Positions 8,214-17,114 of a stretch of 47,500 bases of DNA are shown one piece after another. The notes under the pieces are model-generated. The model saw only the letters and a program-made list of their open reading frames with translations. It had not been told where the DNA came from and ran no database searches. Numbering within the stretch: the stretch's first letter is position 1; each line of letters starts with the position of its first letter. Both the position numbers and the translations under genes were made by a program. Origin of the DNA: JAKSCF01 sp028279945 (lineage in GTDB: Bacteria > Bacillota > Clostridia > Peptostreptococcales > JAAYPU01). The DNA is taken from the NCBI GenBank assembly GCA_028279945.1, contig JANQMT010000130.1:1-47500 (forward strand), read 5' to 3'.

Positions 8214-9626
8214 ATGTCAATTCAATTAATGATTATTACAATATATTTTATGGCAACAGTAGGAATCGGACTATATTGTAAGAAGAAATCCACATCATCC
8301 AATACATTTCATGGAGCAGGTTTAGGCGTATTGATGTGTGTAGCTGCAGGAACAGGCGAATGGTTAGGGGGAACATCTACAACAGGTATCTCCGAATATG
8401 GATACTTACTGGGTATTTCCGGAGCTTGGTATACCCTTGCAAATGGTATTGGTGTTATTGTTTTAGCCATTTTCTTTGCAAAGCTGTATAGAAGCCTTGA
8501 GACCGTAACAGTTCCCGGAATCATAGAAAAATTTATCGGAGTCAACGCACGAACCGTATCCAGCATTCTGCTGACCTTTGTAATGATTGCTGTTGGAACG
8601 GCACAACTTATTGCGGCCGGAACACTGGGCGTAATGGTCTTAGGGCTTGATTTTACAACATCGGTAGTTATTTTAGGTATTGGATTTATCATCTATACAT
8701 TATCAGGGGGAATGATCGCAGTAGGGTATACCAACATGATGCATTTGGTAGCCATGTATGGGGGGGTTATATTAGCCATCGTGTTGGTGGCAGGAGATAT
8801 TGGCGGATTTGAAGCATTAAAGTCTTCTTTGCCTGCAGACCCATATTTTAAGATGAGCGGCATTGGCATGCCTAAGGTGTCATCGTGGATTATTGCATCG
8901 GTCCTTGGTGCCTGTACGGCCCAAGCCGGGATTCAACCTATTCTAGCGGCAAGAAACGAGCATGTGGCTAAAAAAGCAGCCATTATTACCGCATTGGTTG
9001 TAGCACCTTTTGGATTTTTAACAGCGATTCTCGGCATGGCTGCTAAAGTGAAATTTCCGGAAATCACTAACGCAAAATTAGCTTTACCCACGCTTATGAT
9101 GAATCTGCATCCAATTGCCGGAGGTATTGTACTGGCATCCATAATGGCTGCTATATTATCTACCATATCACCAATTATACTGGCATCAGGAACCCTGATT
9201 ACAAAAGATATATACCAGCGGGTGATGAAATCAGATGCCACAGATAGCCAGATTCTGCGGGTATCTCGTCTGACTACCGGGGCTTCGGGAATTGTATGCA
9301 TGGTTTTGGCAATCGGGCTGTATGGAAGCACCAGAATCTTAGATATGGTTTACTTTGCCTATACGCTGCGAGGCTCTCTCTTTGTCGTACTGCTATTCGG
9401 AATGTACTGGAAATACACCTCTCAGAAAGGCAGCGTTTGGGCGATGATTTTAACGGCAGCTACAGGATTGTTTTGGATCATTTACAAAGCTCAATTCGGT
9501 CATTTTCCCATACACCCCATGCTCACAGAAACGTATATTTCTATTATTGTTGCCATTATCAGTATCATTGTATTCAGCTTAATCTTCTCAAAGGATAAAA
9601 AATCAAAACATAATATCAGCTCTTAA
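8214..9626 (+). CDS. Sodium:solute symporter (SSS family)
   Basis: 470 residues, about 13 membrane helices, with the family pattern AAGTGEWLGGTSTTGISEYGYLLGISGAWYTL in the first two helices (sodium and substrate site) and LASIMAAILSTISPIILASGTLITKDIYQR in helix 8, the latter being the standard SSS signature region. The gene starts 56 bp after DUF4387 behind GGAGGT and is in the same transcription unit, so it probably imports the substrate or counter-compound of the AtuA/DUF4387 enzyme. SSS carriers serve carboxylates, amino acids, sugars and vitamins; the substrate is not predictable here. Confidence 0.88.
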   Translation: MSIQLMIITIYFMATVGIGLYCKKKSTSSNTFHGAGLGVLMCVAAGTGEWLGGTSTTGISEYGYLLGISGAWYTLANGIGVIVLAIFFAKLYRSLETVTVPGIIEKFIGVNARTVSSILLTFVMIAVGTAQLIAAGTLGVMVLGLDFTTSVVILGIGFIIYTLSGGMIAVGYTNMMHLVAMYGGVILAIVLVAGDIGGFEALKSSLPADPYFKMSGIGMPKVSSWIIASVLGACTAQAGIQPILAARNEHVAKKAAIITALVVAPFGFLTAILGMAAKVKFPEITNAKLALPTLMMNLHPIAGGIVLASIMAAILSTISPIILASGTLITKDIYQRVMKSDATDSQILRVSRLTTGASGIVCMVLAIGLYGSTRILDMVYFAYTLRGSLFVVLLFGMYWKYTSQKGSVWAMILTAATGLFWIIYKAQFGHFPIHPMLTETYISIIVAIISIIVFSLIFSKDKKSKHNISS

Positions 9627-9820
9627 AATATATGTGATTCATTAGGCTAGTTTTGATTTAGTAATCCACTATTAATTTAAAAATAAAGGAGCTTAATCTA
9701 TTAGTGGAGTACATACAACAAATAATAAACCGGCAAGGGAGGAGTGAATGAAACTAAAGAAAATCGTATTATAATTAGTTGAGAGTTCCTTTTGAAAAAT
9801 AAAAGGAGTGAATAGAACCT
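9627..9820. other. Leader of the TRAP permease gene with a 9-codon open frame
   Basis: The stretch 9680-9800 resembles 3644-3760 and shares ATAATTAGTTGAGAGTTC exactly (9771-9788 and 3727-3744). A ribosome site (GGGAGGAG, about 9738) precedes an ATG (9750) encoding MKLKKIVL then stop, which looks like the beginning of a signal peptide cut short. It may be the relic of a binding-protein gene or a translated leader; not called as a gene. Confidence 0.45.
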
Positions 9821-11212
9821 ATGTTTTCAAGCGAATTTATATTAGGTCTTCCTCAAAATGTTTTCTACCTTGTTGCTCTTCTAATTATTATTACAGTACT
9901 ATTTGTATGGCTTAAAAGACCAATATACGAAGCAATGTTTATCGGTTATGTTTGTACAGCAGTCATGACGGGAAGATATGATTTGTTTGTTAAGGATTTA
10001 ATAAGACCATCAACGAGTTCTCTGTTTTATGCAATCGTAGCATTTTTATTGCTTGCTCAAATATTTGGTGAAACCAAGGTTGTGGATAAAGTCATTAACA
10101 TCATTTTAGCTGTAGTCGGGCGATTCCGCGGGGGTGCCGGATATGTAAGCCTTGTCGCGTCTACTTTCATGGCATCACTATCAGGAACCGGTCCTGGAAA
10201 TGTTGCCGCAACCGGTGTATTTACAATTCCAACTATGATTAAAACAAAATTTCCAAAACCACTAGCGGCTACAGTGGAAATGTCTGCAAGTTCTTTAGGT
10301 CCAATGATACCTCCTTCCGGAACGATTTTATTGGTATTTGGAGTTTTAGACGCATTTTTGCCGGAGTCTCAAAAGATACCTCTTTCAACATTTTGGATGG
10401 TGGTATGGGGCATTGGAATATGGTTCATACTCCAAAGATTTTTAACATTGTTAGGATTTTGCTATTACTATAAAGTTGAACCTATGAGTCCCGAAGACCT
10501 GCCCTCTGTCAAAGAAGCCCTAAAGAAAGGCTGGCCGGCACTTATTATCCCCTTAATCATATTTGTACCATTATTCATCGATGCTAAGTTTTCGGAGTTA
10601 ATCCTAAATAGAGTTGGAGCAGATGGTGCTAAAGCCTTTTCAAAAACAATTTTAATGTTCACACCCGGATTGGCATTTCTATATGCATTGTATCTTGGAC
10701 GTCAACAAATAGAAGGTGGATTCAAGATATCAAGCATTTTTAACATGCTGAAGAAAAGCTATTCCGGTATTGTTCCGGTTGCAGCAACGGTCTATTTTGC
10801 CTATGCCATTGCATATATGTACCAGGATGTAGGCATGACAGAGACCGTATCTAACTGGATACTTGGATTTGGGATGTCTAAAGGGGCAATTATAATATTT
10901 ATACCAGTATTTACGGCATTCCTGGGAATGGTACTACCCGGGTCTTCTCAAATTGCCATATTTGGTGCAACCTTTTTGACTATATTTGCAGCAGTAGGCA
11001 TAAATCCTATTCTCGGTGCGGCTATGCTCCCGGCAATAACCGGTTCGTTAGAAGGCATGACACCACCATTGGCACTTTCCATGTATGCCGCCATGGGAAT
11101 ATCGGGGTCAAAATTTGTTGAAACGTCAAAGCTGGCATTTATATGGGTAGGCATACATCTGGCGGTTTCGTTGTTAGTATTTGCAGGGCTTCTTCCTGTA
11201 TTTGGATTATAA
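9821..11212 (+). CDS. TRAP-type large permease subunit (DctM-like)
   Basis: 463 residues with about a dozen membrane segments. The motifs LSGTGPGNVAATGVFTIPTM and SSLGPMIPPSGTILLVFG (about 120-170) and, in the second half, FLGMVLPGSSQIAIFGATF and GSLEGMTPPLALSMYAAMG match the two inverted-repeat selectivity and sodium-site regions of TRAP large permeases. TRAP systems normally also need an extracytoplasmic binding protein; none is encoded beside this gene. The next gene, 13 bp after the stop, encodes a 90-residue membrane protein. Start ATG follows AAAAGGAGTG. Related anion transporters share parts of this pattern, so the subfamily is less certain than the superfamily. Confidence 0.72.
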   Translation: MFSSEFILGLPQNVFYLVALLIIITVLFVWLKRPIYEAMFIGYVCTAVMTGRYDLFVKDLIRPSTSSLFYAIVAFLLLAQIFGETKVVDKVINIILAVVGRFRGGAGYVSLVASTFMASLSGTGPGNVAATGVFTIPTMIKTKFPKPLAATVEMSASSLGPMIPPSGTILLVFGVLDAFLPESQKIPLSTFWMVVWGIGIWFILQRFLTLLGFCYYYKVEPMSPEDLPSVKEALKKGWPALIIPLIIFVPLFIDAKFSELILNRVGADGAKAFSKTILMFTPGLAFLYALYLGRQQIEGGFKISSIFNMLKKSYSGIVPVAATVYFAYAIAYMYQDVGMTETVSNWILGFGMSKGAIIIFIPVFTAFLGMVLPGSSQIAIFGATFLTIFAAVGINPILGAAMLPAITGSLEGMTPPLALSMYAAMGISGSKFVETSKLAFIWVGIHLAVSLLVFAGLLPVFGL

Positions 11213-11225
11213 GGGGGGAGAGATT

Positions 11226-11498
11226 ATGAACAATTTGCAAAAAACATTAACCAATATATTTGGCATCTTTGTTTCCATTTCGGTTCTAGGAGGCGTGGTT
11301 GTTTTTGTGGCATATGTTATAGGCATCATCATTGGCGGAGATACGGGAGCAGCTATAATGGTAACCGCATGGAAAGAGTTATCCCCTTACTTCATTAAAT
11401 CTGCTACCTTAGCAATTTTATCCGGATTGATATTATTTTATGTTACCAATCAACATACACTTTCACTGAAAGAGGAAAAGAAAAAAGCAAACAGTTAA
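11226..11498 (+). CDS. Small two-helix membrane protein paired with the TRAP-like permease
   Basis: 90 residues with two hydrophobic segments (about 12-37 and 58-78), a short acidic connecting loop and a basic, Lys-rich C-terminal tail. ATG 11226 follows GGGGGGAGAG closely. I do not recognise the family. Position and translational linkage suggest an accessory subunit of the permease, perhaps a reduced equivalent of the small TRAP subunit (which normally has four helices). Confidence 0.65.
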   Translation: MNNLQKTLTNIFGIFVSISVLGGVVVFVAYVIGIIIGGDTGAAIMVTAWKELSPYFIKSATLAILSGLILFYVTNQHTLSLKEEKKKANS

Positions 11499-11541
11499 AC
11501 GGATAAAGGAATTTATATAGAAGTTGAGAGTTATGATATAT

Positions 11542-11581
11542 AAGCTGTCTCACAATGAATCATTGTGTTGACGGCTTTTTT
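11542..11581 (+). terminator. Rho-independent terminator
   Basis: AAGCTGTC..CACAATG (11542-11557) pairs with CATTGTG..GACGGCTT (11561-11577), allowing one G-T pair, followed by a T run. It ends the permease transcript. Confidence 0.85.
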
Positions 11582-11681
11582 CATTTTATGTGATAAAATG
11601 GAAATAATAATGAATATGCCGTAAAGAAAGATATCATAAATCTATTTTCTTGAATTTGATGTATTTTAGGGAGGTTCGAAT

Positions 11682-14315
11682 ATGTCTACGACAATTTTAA
11701 CCACTAAACTTTATATCCCTCCGCTTCGGTCAAAATTAGTTTTCCGCCCTCGTTTGATTCAACGGCTAAAGGAAGGAATGCATGGCAAACTGACGCTCAT
11801 CTCCGCTCCGGCCGGCTTTGGTAAAACCACGCTGGTCAGCGAATGGATATCGGGTAGCCGGCATCCGGTGGCTTGGATGTCATTGGATGAGGGAGATAAT
11901 GATCCTGTGATTTTTTTGACTTATTTTATTGCTGCTTTACAGACCGTTGCGGCAGATGCTGGTGAAACCGTGCTGAGTGAACTAAAGTCTCCTCAGCCAC
12001 CGTCTACAGAATCCATGCTGACTACATTGCTCAATGAAATTGCTTGCTTTCCGGATTCTTTTCTCTTTGCTTTAGATGATTATCATATTATTGATGATAA
12101 AGGGGTAAAGCATATGATTACCTTTTTACTGGAACATATGCCGCCTCAGATGCACCTTATTATTACGACCCGTAAAGATCCCGACCTGCCACTGGCGCGG
12201 TTGCGTACCCGAGGACAATTGTCCGAACTACGGGCTGCCAACTTACGGTTTACCTTTTCAGAAGCTGCCGATTTTTTTAACCAGGTAATGGGATTGAACC
12301 TTTCAAAAGAGCATATAGCCGTACTCGAAAACCGAACAGAAGGCTGGATTGCCGGTTTGCAGTTAGCTGCAATTTCAATGCAGGAACTAAATGATAGCTC
12401 TGCTTTCATTCAATCATTTACAGGCAGTCATCGTTTTGTAATGGATTATCTTTTACAGGAAGTTCTGGATCAGCAGCCTGAAAACATTCAGACCTTCTTA
12501 TTGTGTACATCTATTCTTGATCGCTTGTGCGGCCCACTTTGTGATGCTGTATTAAACAATCTTTTAAACTCAAGTCAATCAACACTGGAATATATGGAAC
12601 AAAATAATCTGTTCATTGTTCCTTTAGACAAGGAACGCTGTTGGTACCGCTACCACCACCTTTTTTTGGATTTTCTAAGGAATCGGCTGCAACAAACCGG
12701 TTCGTTAACACGGCATAATGCATTGGACGTAGACGAATTACACAAGCGTGCCGGCCAATGGTATGCAGAGAACAATTTAAAAATTGAGGCGTTTCATCAT
12801 GCAACCCTTGCCAATGATATAGAGGGTGCTGAAGGTCTGATTGAAAGTGGGGCAATGCCTGTCCATTTTCGCGGAGCAGTTATTTCTATACTCAACTGGC
12901 TGGAATCCTTACCACAGAAAATACTTGAAGAAAAGCCTTCCTTATGGATAAAACATGCCTCTCTTTTATTGGTATGCGGACAAACCGGTGGTGTTGAACA
13001 GAAGCTGCAAGCTGCTGAGACAGCTTTGCAAAGTATGGCGCATGACGATAAAAAAAGAGATATGATTGGGCGTATTGCTGCTGCAAGGTCCACGTTAGCC
13101 TTGAGTCAATACCGGTTTGATACGATCATTGTCCAGTCAAAGCGTGCACTTGAATATTTACACCCAAACAACTTGATTTCCCGCAATACTGCAGTCTGGA
13201 CTCTGGCCAATGCATACGAGTTTTTAGGAGACCGTAAAGGGGCCGGCAAAGCATATGCGGAGGCCTTATCCCTTAGCCGGCAATCGGGTAATATATTTTT
13301 TACCATATTATCTACTATTGGTCAGGGGACTATATTGGAATTAGAAAACCGGCTTCATCCGGCTGCAGAATCTTATGAGAGAGTAGTAGAACTGTTTGAC
13401 GATCATCCACTGCCTGCTGCCAGTGATGCATATCTTGGCTTGGCCCGAATATTCTACCAGTGGAATAAATTAGATACCGCACTACAATATGGAGAAAAAA
13501 GTCTGCAGCTGGCCAATAAGTATGATAATGGCCTTGACAGGTTCTTAATCTGTGAAATGTTTTTAGTACGCCTTAAACTTGCTCATGGCGATATGATGGG
13601 GGCCGAAGCATTATTAACCAAGATAAGTCAAATCGTTCACCTCAATGACTTTCAGAATCGAATGTCCGAAGTCGCCGAAATACAAATATTATTATTGCTT
13701 CATAAAGGTGATGTAAAAAAAGCCGCTCATCTGGCTGAAACTCATGAACTTCCAGTCAGTCAGGCACGAGTACATCTTGCAAAAGGAAATACGTCCACAG
13801 CATTGGTGCTGTTGGAATCTGAATATTGCAAAATGGAAGCAAGAGATTGGAATGATGAAAGACTCAAGATTATGGTTCTCCAGGCCATTGCTTTGTATAG
13901 GCAGGGTAAAAAAGATCATGCTGTAAAGAGACTTATTAATGCGCTTATGCTGGCAGAGCCTGGCGGTTTCATCCGTATCTTTGTGGACGAAGGGAATCCA
14001 ATTGCAGCGCTTTTGAAAGAAGTCTCTCATCAGGGGAGTGTTCAGGATTATATTGATAGATTATTAACTGTTTTTGAAACAGAGAATCAAATCAATTCTG
14101 CTCCAATTAGCCAATCTCTTGCAGAACCATTGAGCCAACGCGAGCTGGAAGTGCTGCAGCTTATTGCTCAAGGGCTGTCGAATAGAGAAATTGGTGAGCG
14201 CCTTTTCTTGGCACTGGATACGGTAAAAGGGCATAATCGAAATATTTTCAGTAAACTACAAGTAAAGAGACGTACCGAAGCTGTTGCCCGTGCTCGAGAA
14301 TTACGCTGGTTATAG
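11682..14315 (+). CDS. MalT-like LuxR-family regulator (large ATP-binding type)
   Basis: 877 residues. It has an N-terminal STAND ATPase with Walker A APAGFGKTT (about 42-50) and LFALDDYHII (Walker B, about 128-137), a central helical TPR-like region, and a C-terminal LuxR helix-turn-helix (about 813-877) beginning LSQRELEVLQLIAQGLSNREI. MalT-type activators bind ATP plus an inducer and oligomerise on DNA. By eye the gene is richer in G+C than its neighbours, a possible sign of separate origin. It has its own GGGAGG-preceded ATG and is flanked by terminators. The target is unknown; the downstream DUF4386 gene is the nearest candidate. Confidence 0.9.
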   Translation: MSTTILTTKLYIPPLRSKLVFRPRLIQRLKEGMHGKLTLISAPAGFGKTTLVSEWISGSRHPVAWMSLDEGDNDPVIFLTYFIAALQTVAADAGETVLSELKSPQPPSTESMLTTLLNEIACFPDSFLFALDDYHIIDDKGVKHMITFLLEHMPPQMHLIITTRKDPDLPLARLRTRGQLSELRAANLRFTFSEAADFFNQVMGLNLSKEHIAVLENRTEGWIAGLQLAAISMQELNDSSAFIQSFTGSHRFVMDYLLQEVLDQQPENIQTFLLCTSILDRLCGPLCDAVLNNLLNSSQSTLEYMEQNNLFIVPLDKERCWYRYHHLFLDFLRNRLQQTGSLTRHNALDVDELHKRAGQWYAENNLKIEAFHHATLANDIEGAEGLIESGAMPVHFRGAVISILNWLESLPQKILEEKPSLWIKHASLLLVCGQTGGVEQKLQAAETALQSMAHDDKKRDMIGRIAAARSTLALSQYRFDTIIVQSKRALEYLHPNNLISRNTAVWTLANAYEFLGDRKGAGKAYAEALSLSRQSGNIFFTILSTIGQGTILELENRLHPAAESYERVVELFDDHPLPAASDAYLGLARIFYQWNKLDTALQYGEKSLQLANKYDNGLDRFLICEMFLVRLKLAHGDMMGAEALLTKISQIVHLNDFQNRMSEVAEIQILLLLHKGDVKKAAHLAETHELPVSQARVHLAKGNTSTALVLLESEYCKMEARDWNDERLKIMVLQAIALYRQGKKDHAVKRLINALMLAEPGGFIRIFVDEGNPIAALLKEVSHQGSVQDYIDRLLTVFETENQINSAPISQSLAEPLSQRELEVLQLIAQGLSNREIGERLFLALDTVKGHNRNIFSKLQVKRRTEAVARARELRWL

Positions 14316-14468
14316 TTTAATGCTCAATTTTTTCTTTCAAAAACAACACTTTAGTGTTTTTACAGTAGGACATATTTACTGCTATATTAGCATTATATTG
14401 AATATGTGCAACAAAGCGTTATGAACAGTCATAAACGGTAGTTGTATGTCAATAAGAAAGGAAAAAAA

Positions 14469-15191
14469 ATGAATTCAAATAAAAAAGAAATAAGCACAAA
14501 AACATACAGAAAAACAGATATAATGGTTGGAATATTGTTCATTACTGCCACGGTGGCAAGCGTACTGAATCAAATTATTTTAGAACCCATCCTAGATACT
14601 GCCGACTACCTTGTCAATATTTCTGAAAATGAAAATCAAGTGATAATAGCAATCTTCTTTGAGTTATTGAATGCAGCAGCTTGTGCCGGTATCGCAATTG
14701 TAATATTTCCTGTTTTAAATAAGTATAATGCGAGCATAGCTATTGGGTATGTCGGCTTCAGGGTGATTGAGGCAACCATCGGTTTTGTTGCCATAACCGG
14801 CAGGCTGTCACTATTAACATTAAGTCAAGCATATATAAAAGCAGGAGATTCTGTAGTTTCCAATTTTTACAACATGGGTACTTTATTACTTGCCGGATAT
14901 GACTGGATTTTTTTAATAATGCTGATCGTTTTTTGTTTGGGTGCTCTGATGCTTTATCATATACTGTATCGTTCAAGACTGGTGCCGCGGATTATATCGG
15001 TCTGGGGTTTTATAGGAGCTATAATGGCATTAACGGCCTTTCTATTACAAATGTTCCGCTTTATAATGGATGAATCCATTATATCCAACTTATTTGTTCT
15101 TCCTATTGCTGTGAATGAAATGGTTCTTGCTGTGTGGCTTATAGTAAAAGGATTCAATCCAATGATTCTGGGCTGCAAAAACAGCAAATAA
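14469..15191 (+). CDS. DUF4386 membrane protein
   Basis: 240 residues with six or seven membrane helices. The N-terminal KTDIMVGILFITATVASVLNQ, the VGFRVIEATIGFVAITGRL segment and the PRIISVWGFIGAIMAL segment match DUF4386 proteins, which are of unknown function. I prefer ATG 14469 (AAAGGA about 8 bp upstream) over the in-frame TTG 14442. It lies 153 bp after the MalT-like gene, so it may be regulated by it. Confidence 0.8.
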   Translation: MNSNKKEISTKTYRKTDIMVGILFITATVASVLNQIILEPILDTADYLVNISENENQVIIAIFFELLNAAACAGIAIVIFPVLNKYNASIAIGYVGFRVIEATIGFVAITGRLSLLTLSQAYIKAGDSVVSNFYNMGTLLLAGYDWIFLIMLIVFCLGALMLYHILYRSRLVPRIISVWGFIGAIMALTAFLLQMFRFIMDESIISNLFVLPIAVNEMVLAVWLIVKGFNPMILGCKNSK

Positions 15192-15212
15192 GAACCCAAA
15201 GGTAACCAATGT

Positions 15213-15238
15213 GCTCGGATTTTTTCCGGGCTTTTTTT
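15213..15238 (+). terminator. Rho-independent terminator after the DUF4386 gene
   Basis: Stem GCTCGGA (15213-15219) against TCCGGGC (15225-15231) with one G-T pair and a T-only loop, followed by seven T. Confidence 0.85.
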
Positions 15239-15666
15239 ATTGACTAAATATGATGATATTTCTATACATTAAAGGTAAAAATGCAATGTTGATCATTAGT
15301 ACAAAAAAGTAGCAATAGTACAATAACATCAAAAAATTTAAGGATATTATGCAGTATAGTATACCACTTTATACAATGAAAAAATGCTGTGCTCGGTTAT
15401 GATAGATACGTTACTAAATAAACTTTAAACTCTAAAAAAAGTCTGATAACCAATAATGAGAAATTCATTCTCCTGCTAATTCTTAATAGCGTGAATTATT
15501 TTTTAGTCCAATATAAGTATATCCAACCCAAAATCGCATAAAGCTCTGCATGAAAACTCGTAAGATACCGTGAAAAAAGGTGGAGCATTTTTATGCTATG
15601 TAAAGAATTGTCATTATAAAATTTTTATTTAATGATAATACATTTAAAAAGAAGGGAGCTTTGTTT
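15239..15666. other. Region upstream of the choline microcompartment operon
   Basis: About 430 AT-rich bases with no convincing gene. The operon promoter should lie here but none stands out: TTGTCA at 15608 and GATAAT at 15634 have a 20-bp spacer. A short AGCAT/ATGCT hairpin (about 15584-15597) follows a GGTGGA, and an 8-codon frame (15593-15619) could be chance. This is where binding sites of the AraC-type response regulator would be sought. Confidence 0.4.
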
Positions 15667-16758
15667 ATGAACGAAGTGACAGGAGCAAATGCATCTGCAA
15701 TTGCTGCTAAAAAGAAGTTATCATCGCAATTTTTTAAAAAAGGTATTTTTGTTGCCATACTATCCGGTATGTGTTATGGGCTTTATTCGGCATTCTTAAC
15801 GCTGGGTATGTCAAACGGTGTTTGGGCTGATTGGTATGGTGCGAATACCGCCGCGTTATCAGCTTTTGTTATAACCTATATGTTAGGTGCCATAGGCAGT
15901 GCCATCAATGATACCATAAGTGCTGTTTGGTGTGTAGGTATTGCTGCGGTAAAAGGTAAACTTGGAGACTTCTTTAGAACACTTTCAACTAAACCGGGGA
16001 GAGTAATGATCATTGCTGCTCTTGTTGGAGGACCTATTTCAAGTACAGCTTATGTAGTGGCATTGCAGATGGCCGGTTCAATCGTTATTCCTATCACAGC
16101 TCTTTGCCCTGCTATTGGAGCTATTTTGGCTAGAATATTATTCAAGCAGGAATTAAATGCTCGTATGATGCTGGGTATTGCAATTTGCTTTTTAGCAAGC
16201 TTTATGATTGGTAGTACAAGCCTTGGAGGAGATGCGCCGGATGGCTTGATGCTTGGTATATGCATTGCATTTATTGCAGCTCTTGGATGGGGACTTGAAG
16301 GCTGTGTTGCCGGTTATGGAACATCAATGATTGACTCTGAGATCGGTATAACAATCCGCCAGGTCACTTCAGGTCTTTCAAACTTAATTATATTAGTACC
16401 TATTTTCGGAATCATTTCAGGCGGGGGATTCGGAATATCTGGTGACCTTGTATCACAAGCGGTAGCAAGTGGTGTTGCAATGAAGTGGTTTGTGGTAAGT
16501 GGATTCTTTGCAGTGTTTGCATACAGTCTATGGTATAAAGGCAACAGTATGTGTGGTGCTGCGCTTGGTATGGCTTGTAATGGTGCCTACTCATTCTGGG
16601 GCCCGTTCTTTTGCTGGTTAGTACTTGGCGTTTTCGTAGGTCAAGAAGGTTGGGCAATTCCTCCAATTGCTTGGGCTGCAGCTATCGTTATGATTATTGG
16701 TATTCTAGTAATCGCCATGAATCCATTAGACCTATTTAGAAAAAAGGAGGATGAGTAA
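15667..16758 (+). CDS. DMT (EamA-type) transporter of the choline microcompartment operon
   Basis: 363 residues with about ten membrane helices arranged as two EamA-like halves, e.g. GGPISSTAYVVALQMAGSIVIPITALCPAIGAILARILFKQELNARMMLG, where the end of one repeat is followed by the family's typical basic loop. It is the first gene of the microcompartment operon. Context suggests it moves choline in, or a product such as trimethylamine or an aldehyde-derived compound out; this is inference. ATG 15667 sits 8 bp after GGGAG, better than TTG 15661. Its end overlaps the ribosome site of the next gene. Confidence 0.82.
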   Translation: MNEVTGANASAIAAKKKLSSQFFKKGIFVAILSGMCYGLYSAFLTLGMSNGVWADWYGANTAALSAFVITYMLGAIGSAINDTISAVWCVGIAAVKGKLGDFFRTLSTKPGRVMIIAALVGGPISSTAYVVALQMAGSIVIPITALCPAIGAILARILFKQELNARMMLGIAICFLASFMIGSTSLGGDAPDGLMLGICIAFIAALGWGLEGCVAGYGTSMIDSEIGITIRQVTSGLSNLIILVPIFGIISGGGFGISGDLVSQAVASGVAMKWFVVSGFFAVFAYSLWYKGNSMCGAALGMACNGAYSFWGPFFCWLVLGVFVGQEGWAIPPIAWAAAIVMIIGILVIAMNPLDLFRKKEDE

Positions 16759-16759
16759 T

Positions 16760-17026
16760 ATGAAACCTCTTAACTATGCTATTTTAAAACATTTTACAAA
16801 AGTTAAAGAAGCTTGCGCAGAAGACGTTATAGAAGCGCTAAAAGGCCAATATGGTCATTTTAAAGCACTAAAAAAACCGGCTGTAATTGAAGCGATCATG
16901 ACAGCCGAAGCCAATGGTCTTTTAGAAGAAACAAGATTTGAAATGGACGAAACAGGAAATTTAAGAGTTTATTATCATGCACACGAAGAAGGTGCGGATA
17001 CGATTAATAAATACATAAAGGACTAA
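16760..17026 (+). CDS. Small conserved-type protein of unknown function in the operon
   Basis: 88 residues, mixed helical with a beta hairpin-like end (ETRFEMDETGNLRVYYHAHEEG). The order helix-helix-helix-hairpin resembles a winged-helix fold, with VEDVIEAL-like and AVIEAIMTAEANGLLEE helices, but I recognise no named family. ATG 16760 lies 9 bp after AAAAAGGAGG; the ATG at 16751 would abut that site directly. It sits between the transporter and the first shell gene and is followed by a 44-nt hairpin. It could be a regulator or an adaptor. Confidence 0.7.
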   Translation: MKPLNYAILKHFTKVKEACAEDVIEALKGQYGHFKALKKPAVIEAIMTAEANGLLEETRFEMDETGNLRVYYHAHEEGADTINKYIKD

Positions 17027-17032
17027 TAGATA

Positions 17033-17076
17033 TTTTCAAGCAGAGGCAATCCCACTAGGATGCCTTTGCTTGAAAA
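17033..17076 (+). promoter_or_regulatory. Long intra-operon hairpin before the shell genes
   Basis: TTTTCAAGCA (17033-17042) continues into AGGCA..TCC and pairs with GGA..TGCCT..TGCTTGAAAA ending at 17076, about 18 pairs with one G-T and one bulged A around a CACTA loop. No T run follows, so it is not a standard terminator. It is probably an mRNA processing or stability element separating transporter from shell mRNA (inference). Confidence 0.7.
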
Positions 17077-17114
17077 ATAAAGAAAACGCGTTTTGAAAGG
17101 AAGGAGGAAATACA

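Noticed and set aside
14338..14362. AACAC/GTGTT hairpin after the MalT-like gene as a terminator
   Set aside because: Stem only five pairs; not enough to call.
15593..15619. 8-codon frame MLCKELSL behind GGTGGAG before the microcompartment operon
   Set aside because: Too short to separate from chance; no repeated regulatory codons as in known attenuators.
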